Below, piece by piece: positions 1 through 8,005 of a stretch of 64,000 bases of DNA. The position numbers and the translations under genes were made by a program. Source of the DNA: UBA5070 sp035352895 (GTDB taxonomy: Bacteria; Fibrobacterota; Fibrobacteria; UBA5070); assembly GCA_035352895.1 (NCBI GenBank), contig DAOPYN010000010.1, positions 26,238 to 90,237 on the forward strand, in the 5' to 3' direction. Each line of letters starts with the position of its first letter. Positions within the stretch are counted from its first letter, which is position 1. The notes below the pieces were generated by a model. That model was not told where the DNA came from and did not search any database. It saw only the letters and a program-made list of their open reading frames with translations.

Positions 1-109
1 TTTTGCCCAAGAAACGAGAACGCAGCTCGGCGAGCTGTTGCTCGCCGGCTGCGTTGATCTCGGACGCGAGCGAAGCCCAGGCGGACCGGACTTCGTCAAG
101 CGGATTCAT
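1..109 (-). CDS. pheS: Phenylalanyl-tRNA synthetase alpha subunit, N-terminal fragment
   Basis: Only the first 36 codons lie in the window. They read MNPLDEVRSAW and run through a Leu/Ala-rich helix to LRSRFLGK, matching the N-terminal coiled-coil of PheS, which usually carries an LR...LGKKG segment at this point. The enzyme charges tRNA-Phe in the cytoplasm with PheT. The start ATG shares one base with the rplT stop (TAATG), so the gene is coupled to rplT. The order infC-rpmI-rplT-pheS is the classic bacterial one and supports the call. The catalytic part lies beyond the window edge. Confidence 0.85.
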   Translation of the reverse strand, partial: MNPLDEVRSAWASLASEINAAGEQQLAELRSRFLGK

Positions 110-459
110 TAGGCGACCTTCGCGACCTCGACGACGCGCTTGAAAGCGGCCATGTCGGAGACGGCAAGATCGGCCAGGACCTTGCGGTCGAGTTCGATCT
201 GGGCCTTGAGGAGGGCGGAGATCAAGCGGCTGTAGGTGGTTCCGCAGATGCGGGCGGCGGCGTTGATGCGCACGACCCACAGGCGGCGAGCCTGCCCCTT
301 CTTGTCGCGACGATCGCGGTAGGCGTACTGGCGAGCACGGTCCACGGCCATCTTGGCGAGCTTGAACACGTTCTTCTTGCGGCCGAAGTATCCGGCGGCG
401 GCAGCGATGATCTTCTTGCGGCGGTTGCGGGACGGAACCCGCTGAGTCGCTCTGGGCAT
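109..459 (-). CDS. rplT: 50S ribosomal protein L20
   Basis: A 116-residue basic protein beginning MPRATQRVPSRNRRKK, with the family's long basic N-terminal helix and a compact C-terminal domain (LNRKVLADLAVSD-like segment around residues 90-105). It matches L20 in length and sequence. L20 binds 23S rRNA early in 50S assembly and, in several bacteria, represses its own operon through mRNA structure. It lies 35 bp after rpmI and overlaps the pheS start. The window shows no obvious pseudoknot that would prove autoregulation here. Confidence 0.97.
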   Translation of the reverse strand: MPRATQRVPSRNRRKKIIAAAAGYFGRKKNVFKLAKMAVDRARQYAYRDRRDKKGQARRLWVVRINAAARICGTTYSRLISALLKAQIELDRKVLADLAVSDMAAFKRVVEVAKVA

Positions 460-494
460 TTCAATTTACCTCGTGATTTGGAGAGCGGCGAAAT

Positions 495-692
495 TTACGC
501 GTAAGGAAGCTGGACGTCAATGCGATGACGATCCGAGGCGTCCACGTAGTCGCCAAGGCGCAGGTTGCGCTTGAGCTTTTGGGTCTTGTTCTTCTGCAAG
601 TGGCGCATCTTGGTCTGCTTGCACTTGACCTTGCCGGAGCTCTTGACCCGGAAGCGCTTCTTGGAGCTGGAGAGGGACTTCATCTTGGGCAT
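495..692 (-). CDS. rpmI: 50S ribosomal protein L35
   Basis: A 65-residue, very basic protein starting MPKMKSLSSSKKRFRV, with the Lys/Arg-rich pattern KCKQTKMRHLQKNKTQK typical of L35. The family is normally 60-66 residues, so the length fits. It is a component of the large ribosomal subunit and sits, as usual, between infC and rplT. The 61-bp gap to infC and the 35-bp gap to rplT are compatible with one transcript. The start is ATG. Confidence 0.97.
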   Translation of the reverse strand: MPKMKSLSSSKKRFRVKSSGKVKCKQTKMRHLQKNKTQKLKRNLRLGDYVDASDRHRIDVQLPYA

Positions 693-753
693 CGCGATCT
701 GACCTCTGCTGATGGGTTTGGTTCTGTCTTGGAAAGAGCGTTGGGCAACGGCG

Positions 754-1338
754 TCAGGATTCCGCCGGGGCCGCCTTCGAATCTGGCTTGGCTTCGGCCG
801 GCGCGTCCGACTTGGCCTTCTTGCGCGATGGGGAAAGGAGAAGCCCCAAGGAACGTCCTTCCATGGAAGGAGCCTGTTCCACCACGGCCTGATCCTCCAG
901 GTCCTTGACCATCTGGTCCAGAAGCCGGCGGCCGTAGTCCATGTGCGCCATTTCGCGGCCCCGGAACAGGACGGAAGCCTTGATCTTCCAACCCTTCTCC
1001 AGAAACTCGATGGCGTGCTTGAGGCGGTATTCGTAATCGTTCTTGTCGGTCCGGGGGTGGAACTTGATTTCCTTGACCTTCACGACGTGCTGCTTGGCCT
1101 TCGATGCCTTTTCCTTCTTGGCGATCTCGAAGCGGTACTTGCCGAAATCCATGATGCGGCACACCGGGGGGCGCGCCATGGGGGCCACCTCCACCAGATC
1201 GTATCCCTGCTCCTGCGCCATCTGCTTGGCGATGTGTGTGGGGACCACTCCGATCTGTTGAGAATCGGCTCCGACCAGTCGCACCTCGGGGATGCGGATC
1301 ATGTCGTTGACGCGCGTGCGATTTTCGGTGGAGGGCAT
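754..1338 (-). CDS. infC: Translation initiation factor IF-3
   Basis: IF-3 binds the 30S subunit, checks the start codon and initiator tRNA, and prevents premature 50S joining. The N-domain begins NRTRVNDMIRIPEVRLVG and the C-domain carries KEIKFHPRTDKNDYEYRLKH, both family signatures. The ATG at 1338 gives 194 residues. An in-frame TTG at 1362 follows a GGGAG element and would add eight residues, so the start is not certain; infC often uses an unusual start for autoregulation. After the C-domain there is an extra tail of about 25 residues rich in Lys, Ala, Pro and Ser, which is longer than in most IF-3 proteins. First gene of the rpmI-rplT-pheS operon. Confidence 0.95.
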   Translation of the reverse strand: MPSTENRTRVNDMIRIPEVRLVGADSQQIGVVPTHIAKQMAQEQGYDLVEVAPMARPPVCRIMDFGKYRFEIAKKEKASKAKQHVVKVKEIKFHPRTDKNDYEYRLKHAIEFLEKGWKIKASVLFRGREMAHMDYGRRLLDQMVKDLEDQAVVEQAPSMEGRSLGLLLSPSRKKAKSDAPAEAKPDSKAAPAES

Positions 1339-1439
1339 CTCGAAGGAATGGAACCTGGCCAATCTGTCTCCCATGGGCGCATTGTGGAAACGACGCGTTC
1401 GGTGGTGAGGAGCCACTACCCAAAGCGAAGAGTGTGGGA

Positions 1440-1468
1440 ATAGTAGCAAATCCTTCGCGAACAATCGA
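1440..1468 (-). promoter_or_regulatory. Candidate sigma-70 type promoter for infC operon
   Basis: Read on the minus strand there is an extended -10, TGC-TACTAT (TG at 1448-1447, hexamer 1445-1440), with a weak -35 TCGATT at 1468-1463 and a 17-nt spacer. It lies about 75-100 bp before the possible infC starts, in the gap to the divergent pilin genes. The -35 is poor, so this rests mainly on the extended -10 and position. Confidence 0.4.
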
Positions 1469-1628
1469 AGGGAACCTGCAAAAGGCACAAGTTCCCCCTA
1501 TGAGTCAAGATGGAAAGGAGACACTTTGTACACCGGAGAAACCATCCAGCGTTCAGCAACCTGGAGGATCCGACGAATTGCCCCTCCGTTGGCAACCTCG
1601 TTGTACTTTGCACAGTATGGAGGTCCTC

Positions 1629-2315
1629 ATGTCCACCCCCACCAACCGCCCTCCGGTCCAACACACCTCCAGGGGAGTCACTTTCCTGGAGCTGATGGTC
1701 GTTCTGGTGGTCATTGGCCTGTTGAGCGGGCTGGCCGTGGTCAAGTACAACACCTTCCAGCGCCAGGCGGAACTGCGGTCTTCCGCGCAGAAACTCTACC
1801 AGATCTTCGGATGGGCCCGGCTGGAATCGGAAAAGCGGGGCGACACCTTGTTGGTGCGGCTGTCCACCTTTCCAGAAGTGAGCGTGTACGTGGACCAGAA
1901 CGGCGATGGCTTCGTGAATCAAGGAGAGCCTCGACTCTTGATGGATTCCTTGGCTCGTTCCGTGCGGGTGTTCAAACCAGCGAAGGCTCCACCACCAACC
2001 ATCGATCCCACCGGTGGCTTTGCTCAGGGCAGCGGTTCCTGTAACTCACGCAACTGCTGTAGCCGATTCGGCGAAGATGGATTTCCCACTTGGGATGTTC
2101 CAGTATTAAAGAATGCGGGGGTTGCGGTATGCGCTCGGAACCTTCCCCGCATGCCCTCCGACATCGAGGACGGAGCGATCTACTTGGAATCTGCGGAATC
2201 TGGCGTCAAGGAGAAGTGGGCCGTAGTGATGGCCAAGGTGACTTCCAAGAATCCATCCCTGTGGACCGCCACCAAGGCTCCGTCAGCGCCCACCGATTGG
2301 AGCCAAAAACGATGA
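1629..2315 (+). CDS. FimT/GspH-type minor pseudopilin
   Basis: A 228-residue prepilin. A class III signal is clear: a 16-residue basic leader ends in Gly16, followed by VTFLE with Glu at mature position 5, then the hydrophobic helix LMVVLVVIGLLSGLAVV. Prepilin peptidase would cut after Gly16. A GspH/FimT-like C-domain follows, with a Cys cluster (CNSRNCC, near residue 140). The start at 1629 is chosen because GGAGG sits 5 nt upstream; the reading frame stays open further back but without a comparable site. First of four overlapping minor-pilin genes, so it probably helps initiate pilus or pseudopilus assembly in the inner membrane. Confidence 0.85.
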   Translation: MSTPTNRPPVQHTSRGVTFLELMVVLVVIGLLSGLAVVKYNTFQRQAELRSSAQKLYQIFGWARLESEKRGDTLLVRLSTFPEVSVYVDQNGDGFVNQGEPRLLMDSLARSVRVFKPAKAPPPTIDPTGGFAQGSGSCNSRNCCSRFGEDGFPTWDVPVLKNAGVAVCARNLPRMPSDIEDGAIYLESAESGVKEKWAVVMAKVTSKNPSLWTATKAPSAPTDWSQKR

Positions 2316-2695
2316 AACGCCACGGATTCACCATTTTGGAAGCCCTGGTGGCCCTCGTCCTGTTGGGTATCGTGATCACCGGCCTCACCCCCATGTTCCG
2401 GGGAGCCAAGTCCTCGCAGGTGGGATCGTACACGGTGGAGCAAGGTTCGCAGTACGCGGAATTCCGCATCGATTCCCTCCGCTCCCTGGGGCGGGCGGTG
2501 TTGGCCAAGCAGCAGATTCCGGGCAACTGGACCAGCCCCGCACTGCCGTTGGACATGGGCATGACCACCGGAACGTGGATGTGGATGCTGGACACCCCGG
2601 CCGTGGCAGGAAAGGCGGGCACCCTCACGGTCCGGGTGCTGTGGCACCAAGGCTCCGTCCCCCATCAGATCGAGTTGCAAGGAGCCATGCCATGA
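2312..2695 (+). CDS. PilV-like minor prepilin
   Basis: A 127-residue protein with a very short leader, MKRHG, then FTILE (Glu at +5) and the hydrophobic stretch ALVALVLLGIVITGL. This is the type IV prepilin pattern; position and size fit the PilV/GspI class. Its ATG overlaps the stop of the upstream pilin gene (ATGA) and its own stop overlaps the next start in the same way, so the genes are translationally coupled. It probably acts in the priming complex at the pilus tip. PilV and GspI cannot be told apart from sequence alone. Confidence 0.8.
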   Translation: MKRHGFTILEALVALVLLGIVITGLTPMFRGAKSSQVGSYTVEQGSQYAEFRIDSLRSLGRAVLAKQQIPGNWTSPALPLDMGMTTGTWMWMLDTPAVAGKAGTLTVRVLWHQGSVPHQIELQGAMP

Positions 2696-3936
2696 AACGG
2701 GGACTCACGCTCATCGAGCTGCTCATCGCCCTGCTCCTGGCCGGCCTGGTGGTGGGGTTCGCCGTGACCATGTTGCGCGACGAAAACTCCAACATGATCC
2801 ACGTGCGGTCGCGCGTCCAATCCCAGACCGCCGCCCGCGACGGCATGAAGATCCTGGAATCGGAGCTCCGCGCCGCCGGATTCAGAGTGGCCATGTCCAT
2901 CTCCACCGCACCGACACGGCCGCTGGAAATGGTTTCCTTGTCCTCCTGCCCAAACGCCATCGAAGCCCCCTTCCAGTCCTCCGTGGTGGCCATGGATGGC
3001 TACAACGGCGGCAACGACACCCTGGATCTGGCCTTTCCGACGATGGTGGATGCGACCAGCGGAGCCAATTGCCTATCCATCCGGTGGACGCGGTACGTGG
3101 TTGCCAAGAACGGAGATCTGATACGCTACGAGGCGGCATCCAGAGCCAATTTTGCAGCAGCACCCCCGGCCGTCGTGGGCAAGAACGTGGATGTGTTCCA
3201 GGTTCAATTGGGGGCCTCGGGGATTTCCCGCAACGGCAAGGTGTTCCTGGCTGCCGCGGATTCGTGCTGTCCAGGCACCACCTGGACCGCGACCGGGGTC
3301 ACGGTGACTCCCAATGCGACCACCAAGACGGACGAATTGGCCGTGGCAGGATCTTGGAGCTACCTATCCAAGGAGAAAGTGCTTTCGATCGGTGAGACCT
3401 GGCGCTTGCGGTTCATCGTACAGAACGCGGATGCCGCCCTGCTCAAGGACCTGAAGGACAACGCCCCCACCTCGTTCATCAAGATCGGGCTCTTCTCCAG
3501 TTCGGGATCGGGAGACGTCACGCTTCCGATCCTCTCGCGCCCTCTCGAGGCCCCAAGCGGATTCGGACAGCTGGTGGAAGCGGATCTGGTGGTCCCCGAA
3601 TCCGGCAAGTACAGGATCGGCCTATCCGGAACCGCCACGGGAAAACTCACCATCGAGGGATTCAACGCCCTCGCCGTGCGCTTGGGTGCCGATTCCGTTT
3701 GGCTCAAGGACCCTTCCGACATGAACCTGGACGATTGGACCCGGGTGAAGAGCGTCCGTGTGCAGGTGCTCACCCGCGCTCCCGCCGACAAGCAGGATTA
3801 CCACTCCAAATTCACGGGCTTGTCCAACTTCCTTCAGACCTCCACCTCCGTTCCAGGGGAGTTCGATGTCAAGGATACCGCCATCCGCGTTCTTCTGGAC
3901 CACGTCTATCCGGCAGGCAACAATGGAAATTTCTAA
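2692..3936 (+). CDS. PilW-like minor prepilin
   Basis: A 414-residue prepilin with leader MKRG, then LTLIE (Glu at +5) and LLIALLLAGLVVGF as the N-terminal helix. The segment RDGMKILESELRAAGFRVA after it is typical of PilW/GspJ proteins. The C-terminal part is long and beta-rich, with several Cys (for example SCPNA and DSCCPG). It starts within an ATGA overlap with the PilV-like gene and overlaps the next gene by 14 bp. The length is above the usual 200-350, suggesting an added surface-exposed domain. Confidence 0.8.
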   Translation: MKRGLTLIELLIALLLAGLVVGFAVTMLRDENSNMIHVRSRVQSQTAARDGMKILESELRAAGFRVAMSISTAPTRPLEMVSLSSCPNAIEAPFQSSVVAMDGYNGGNDTLDLAFPTMVDATSGANCLSIRWTRYVVAKNGDLIRYEAASRANFAAAPPAVVGKNVDVFQVQLGASGISRNGKVFLAAADSCCPGTTWTATGVTVTPNATTKTDELAVAGSWSYLSKEKVLSIGETWRLRFIVQNADAALLKDLKDNAPTSFIKIGLFSSSGSGDVTLPILSRPLEAPSGFGQLVEADLVVPESGKYRIGLSGTATGKLTIEGFNALAVRLGADSVWLKDPSDMNLDDWTRVKSVRVQVLTRAPADKQDYHSKFTGLSNFLQTSTSVPGEFDVKDTAIRVLLDHVYPAGNNGNF

Positions 3937-6178
3937 GCGTTCCGCCCCTCGCCAGGGAATGGCGATCTTCGCGGTCCTTTCCTTGATGGTGGTGTTCACC
4001 GTCCTGGGGGTGGCCGCCATCACCATCGCCCAACGCGACAACTCCAGCAGCGGAAACGTGCTGGACATCAAGCAGCGCGAAGCGGCCGCCTACGCGGGTT
4101 TGGTGTACGCCCAGAACGAACTCGCGCGCGACCCGGCCAACCTGCTGGCCATGCTGGAAAGCTGGCGGACCAGGACGCTGTACGCCAGCCCTACCGGCCC
4201 CTTCGGACCGGTGTATCTGAAATTCGATCCCACTGCCGCAGTCGCCCTGACCACCACCGATCCCGGCATGTACCAGATCCCCGGCTCCACCTCCAAGATC
4301 AAGGTGGAAGTCACGGGAATCACCCTGCCAAGCTCCAACCAAGAACCGCGGATCGCCTTGCGTTCCACGGGCTCCAGCGCTTCCGGAGACGAACAAACGA
4401 TCCTGGGCGTGTACCAGATCAAGAACATCCGGATGAGCTCCAGCTCCATCACGATGCCCCTCACGCACCCGTTCTACGTGAGCGGAGCAGGAAACTGGGA
4501 CAATCAATCCGTCACCATCGACGGTGGCAATGCGTTCTTTGGCGGCAAGACCCACGTCAATGGAACCAATCGTCATGTTATCCTAAAGAGTGCAGGATTG
4601 AGAGTGAGCGGCGATTTCGAACTGGACGACATCACAGAATTCACCGTGGACAGCAGCGTGTACATAAATGGGGACTTTCTTATCCACCAAATCACGGGGG
4701 CTCTCAAACTCAAACAAAACGTAATTGTCACTGGGAATATTTCCCCTCAAAGTGACGGGGCCACCTTGCAACTTGATAGTTCTCTTTATCTTATGGGGTC
4801 GCCGGGATTCACCATTGCAAAAGCTCTTCGCATTGTCATTGGCAAGGATTTTTACTTCCCAAATGGATCCCTCAAACTTGAATCCGGATCTTGGATCGAT
4901 GTGGGTGGATCGGCATATATCCGACGATTTGATCAGGACGTTGGAAAAAGTATTGCGCTGGACGTTGGAAAACGGTTGGAACTATCCGGAAAGGGAGGAG
5001 CTCGACATCAATTTTTTGGAACTGGAAATTGGGGACAACTGATTGTAAGAAACGGTGCACCAGGTAGTACAATCCAGCCAGTCTCTTTTTCTTCAACCTA
5101 TTTCCCCACCCGAGCGTCCACGGGCCTTCAGGTTTCCAATAACCCTGGTCCCTCCTGGATAGCCAACAACTTCATTACGGTGGCCAGTACATCAAATAGA
5201 CTCCGCCTGATGCCCGACAGCGCAACGACCCATTTCCACACAATGGGTATGGGATCACCCGTTTACCTCACCTCGGGAACTACTGGAGATGTCGTACTCC
5301 TGAACAAATTGGGCAGGCCGGGCGCGGTGAGTCCATCTGTGGATGCCATCGATGGATTCGACGATGGTCCTCTTGGGCCGCGCTCGGAGGCGGAAATTGC
5401 CAACGGAGCGACAAGACCAACAGAAACGTCCGACTTTGAGCTAGGGGTCGACCTGAGCAGGGATCCAACCTTGGTTTCGCGTGGATGGATCGCCACTGCA
5501 AGCAGTCTTTGCGAAACGCCTTTTCATACCTGCGCGAAAGCGATTCAGAATGCATACGATGCAAACGTCAGTTCCAGGTCTCAATTCTACGGCGAGTTCT
5601 TTATCGTGCGACTTACCGGAACTAAATTAGGTTGGGACCTGGGGCGCGATTCCGCAACTCGACTTAAAGGCAAGTTCATGTTTGTGGTCCAGGGGAACTA
5701 TGCCGTCGCCGACGTCGTCTGGCCAACTACCGCACCAAACCCAAATGCGAAAAACCCCCAAAATGTCATTTTCATTTATGCGAGAGGGAAGAACTATATT
5801 TTCGATGGTTTCAGTCCTAGATACAAGAACAATACAACAGATCCAGTGGAGTTTACCGGCTATGTGCGGTATGATGGGGATTGCTCCATGGCAAAACCTT
5901 CAATGACACCGCAAGCACCCTTGATCATTAACGGTGCGCTCCATGTGATGGGTCCCCCGTACAATGGCACTCCTGGCAGCGCCTCATGCCAAGGATTGAC
6001 AATAAATTCCGGAGCGGCTGTGACATTCAAATTTGACCAGGCCGCGTTGGATGCCGTTGGTTCATCGCTGGGAACGGTGTTCACCAAACCCGATGGAACC
6101 AGTCTTCCCATGCCCCCCAATCAATTCCTGCTCATGGAGAACTGGGTGCAGATGCGGACCTTGGGCGAATTGAGGTAG
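3923..6178 (+). CDS. PilX-like pilus tip protein with long beta-rich C-terminus
   Basis: A 751-residue protein. The N-terminus (RQGMAIFAVLSLMVVFTVLGVAAITIAQRDN) matches the PilX_N pattern: basic residues, Gly12, then a hydrophobic helix lacking the usual Glu+5, as in PilX and GspK proteins. The remaining 700 residues have short repeating beta motifs (for example LRVSGDFELDDI and VYINGDFLIHQ) suggesting a beta-solenoid. This is far larger than PilX (about 150-200). The gene overlaps pilW by 14 bp. Its centre, about 4560-6120, is visibly AT-richer than both ends and the neighbours. A role as tip adhesin of the pilus is inference from size and context. Confidence 0.7.
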   Translation: MEISKRSAPRQGMAIFAVLSLMVVFTVLGVAAITIAQRDNSSSGNVLDIKQREAAAYAGLVYAQNELARDPANLLAMLESWRTRTLYASPTGPFGPVYLKFDPTAAVALTTTDPGMYQIPGSTSKIKVEVTGITLPSSNQEPRIALRSTGSSASGDEQTILGVYQIKNIRMSSSSITMPLTHPFYVSGAGNWDNQSVTIDGGNAFFGGKTHVNGTNRHVILKSAGLRVSGDFELDDITEFTVDSSVYINGDFLIHQITGALKLKQNVIVTGNISPQSDGATLQLDSSLYLMGSPGFTIAKALRIVIGKDFYFPNGSLKLESGSWIDVGGSAYIRRFDQDVGKSIALDVGKRLELSGKGGARHQFFGTGNWGQLIVRNGAPGSTIQPVSFSSTYFPTRASTGLQVSNNPGPSWIANNFITVASTSNRLRLMPDSATTHFHTMGMGSPVYLTSGTTGDVVLLNKLGRPGAVSPSVDAIDGFDDGPLGPRSEAEIANGATRPTETSDFELGVDLSRDPTLVSRGWIATASSLCETPFHTCAKAIQNAYDANVSSRSQFYGEFFIVRLTGTKLGWDLGRDSATRLKGKFMFVVQGNYAVADVVWPTTAPNPNAKNPQNVIFIYARGKNYIFDGFSPRYKNNTTDPVEFTGYVRYDGDCSMAKPSMTPQAPLIINGALHVMGPPYNGTPGSASCQGLTINSGAAVTFKFDQAALDAVGSSLGTVFTKPDGTSLPMPPNQFLLMENWVQMRTLGELR

Positions 6179-6259
6179 GCATCCACCGGCTGGGTCCGGC
6201 GGATGTGGACGAGAAGGAATGGAGCGATTGAGAACGCTTGATCCTTCCTGGACGCGCCC

Positions 6260-7888
6260 CTAGCGGAGGAGCGTCCAGGTCGCCTTACCTTGGGCTCCTG
6301 TGGCGTGCACCACCACCACGCCCTTTTCCTCCAGGCGAAGGAACGCCACGGGATCGGCGACCACCCCCTGGGCCAGAAGCCGCCCCTGGAGATTGCTCAC
6401 CCGGACGGTGATCGGCTCCTGCGACGACGCTCCGTGCATCTCCAGGCCACCGATGGTGGATTGGACCCGCCACCGCGAGTGGACCGCATTCTTCCCCACC
6501 CGAGTCTCGCCGGGATCGGTTTCGAATTGATCCAGCACCAGGCGTCCCGTGTCGGAGGTGCTCCACTCGATCCTCAAATCCTGGGGACCGGCGGGGATGT
6601 CGATGGAATCAGGAGTGGCGAAGGTTCCCATCGACGCACCGGAAGATGCCGCCACGGAAATCTGGGAGAGCGTCTCCGAACCACGCTTGAGGAGGATCGT
6701 TCCCGCCGACCCAGCCCAACCGCGAAGAATCACGCGCGCACGGAACGCCGAAGCCGCGCGGACCTGGTACTGGGACCAGGATCCCCCGAACAACTCCAGG
6801 TGTGGACGTTCCCCGGGCTTGCCGCTGACCACATGATCAAAACCCACGGATCCAAAAGCGCGCGCCTCGACGACGCCGGGCAGGGAGAAGGTGTCGAACC
6901 GCGCCTTCACCCGCCCATCCCCCAGGATGGCGGTGCGGAAAAAGCTCCCCATGGGAGTCAGGTCGGATGCGGTCCATCCTCCGTCCGGCGAGGCGGAGGG
7001 GACCAGCGCATCGCCGCCGCCGGTCGCGCGGGAAAGCGACCACCCGCACCAGGGCAGTCCCAACGTGTCCAGGACCGCCTTCCAGCGCCCGGCCATTTCC
7101 AGATCGGCCTTCCCATCCTTGGGCCGCACCGCCGAAAGCTGGTTGACGAACACCGGCAACTTCGCCTCCACCAACTTCCCCAACCGGAGGCGATCCTTGG
7201 TTTCGTCGGATCCCGGATCCAGCTTCTGCGCATAGACGACATTCGTGTCGCCCAAGGGATTGGCCAAGGCGGCGTCGGATTCCCGGCTGTCCCGTGGCGT
7301 GGAAACGATCACGACTCCGGGATGGTGGGCGCGGATCACGGAGAGGATCTCCTGGTGGAGCTTGCGCAGCCGGCTCCAATCGTAATCGTTCCCGGAAAGT
7401 CCTTCGTACGGCTCGAAGAGGAGGTTGGGCTTGCCGGCGTAGACCATGGCCATCTCCTCGAAGAAATCCTTCGCCTCCGCGGGATGGTCGGAGAGCGAAT
7501 CCTCGTGCCAGGACACCACCACATACAGGCCGCGCTCGATGGCTCCCTGGATCCACTGGTGGATCCGGGCCTTGGCCAGGTTGGGGTTGTTCCGATAGGC
7601 CTCCAAGGCGGGTAGCCGACTCACATCCATCCTCAAGCGCACCACGGAACTGCCCCAATCGGTACCGAGCCACCCCATCGCCTGCGGCCCCCAGACCAGG
7701 GACTCGTCCTCGGTGCCCAGGTCTCCCAGGGTCATCCCGGCCAACCGCACCTTCTGGCCGGTGAATTCCCCCACCAGCGCTCCTTCGCGCACGGAAAGCC
7801 ACCCGTGGACGGAAACCGGCGAAGCGCAGATCGCGGACACGGACAAGAGCGAACAAGCGACGAACGCGGAGCGGAAACAGCGAGTCAT
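6260..7888 (-). CDS. Secreted GH5_2-like protein, catalytic residues apparently lost
   Basis: A 542-residue protein with a signal peptide (cleavage near AICA-SP). Residues about 30-330 follow the GH5 subfamily 2 endoglucanase fold: YVVVSWHEDS, PNLLFEPYEG, the NPLGDTNVVY segment and the C-terminal WSLSRATGGGDALVPSASP block. Where active enzymes have NEP (acid/base Glu) this protein has EGL in a gapless alignment, and where they have TEW (nucleophile Glu) it has NQL; the usual HFY is also changed. A beta-rich domain (about 340-450) and a C-terminal module with SNLQGRLLAQG, resembling sorting or anchoring domains of FCB bacteria, follow. It may bind rather than cut polysaccharide. Convergent with the pilin genes. 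Confidence 0.75.
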   Translation of the reverse strand: MTRCFRSAFVACSLLSVSAICASPVSVHGWLSVREGALVGEFTGQKVRLAGMTLGDLGTEDESLVWGPQAMGWLGTDWGSSVVRLRMDVSRLPALEAYRNNPNLAKARIHQWIQGAIERGLYVVVSWHEDSLSDHPAEAKDFFEEMAMVYAGKPNLLFEPYEGLSGNDYDWSRLRKLHQEILSVIRAHHPGVVIVSTPRDSRESDAALANPLGDTNVVYAQKLDPGSDETKDRLRLGKLVEAKLPVFVNQLSAVRPKDGKADLEMAGRWKAVLDTLGLPWCGWSLSRATGGGDALVPSASPDGGWTASDLTPMGSFFRTAILGDGRVKARFDTFSLPGVVEARAFGSVGFDHVVSGKPGERPHLELFGGSWSQYQVRAASAFRARVILRGWAGSAGTILLKRGSETLSQISVAASSGASMGTFATPDSIDIPAGPQDLRIEWSTSDTGRLVLDQFETDPGETRVGKNAVHSRWRVQSTIGGLEMHGASSQEPITVRVSNLQGRLLAQGVVADPVAFLRLEEKGVVVVHATGAQGKATWTLLR

Positions 7889-8005
7889 GGAACCCTGCCT
7901 CGTGGAAACGGTCTACAGAATGTAGAAGGACTTGCGCGGTTCCGGTGCGGTCCGCGCAAAAGCGGCGATGACTCCCGCGTAGGCACCACGCTCCCCCGGA
8001 AACCC

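Noticed and set aside
1589..1605. Sigma-54-like site (TTGGCA...TTGTA) before the pilin genes
   Set aside because: Spacing is close to -24/-12, but the invariant GC of the -12 element is GT here, so I do not call it.
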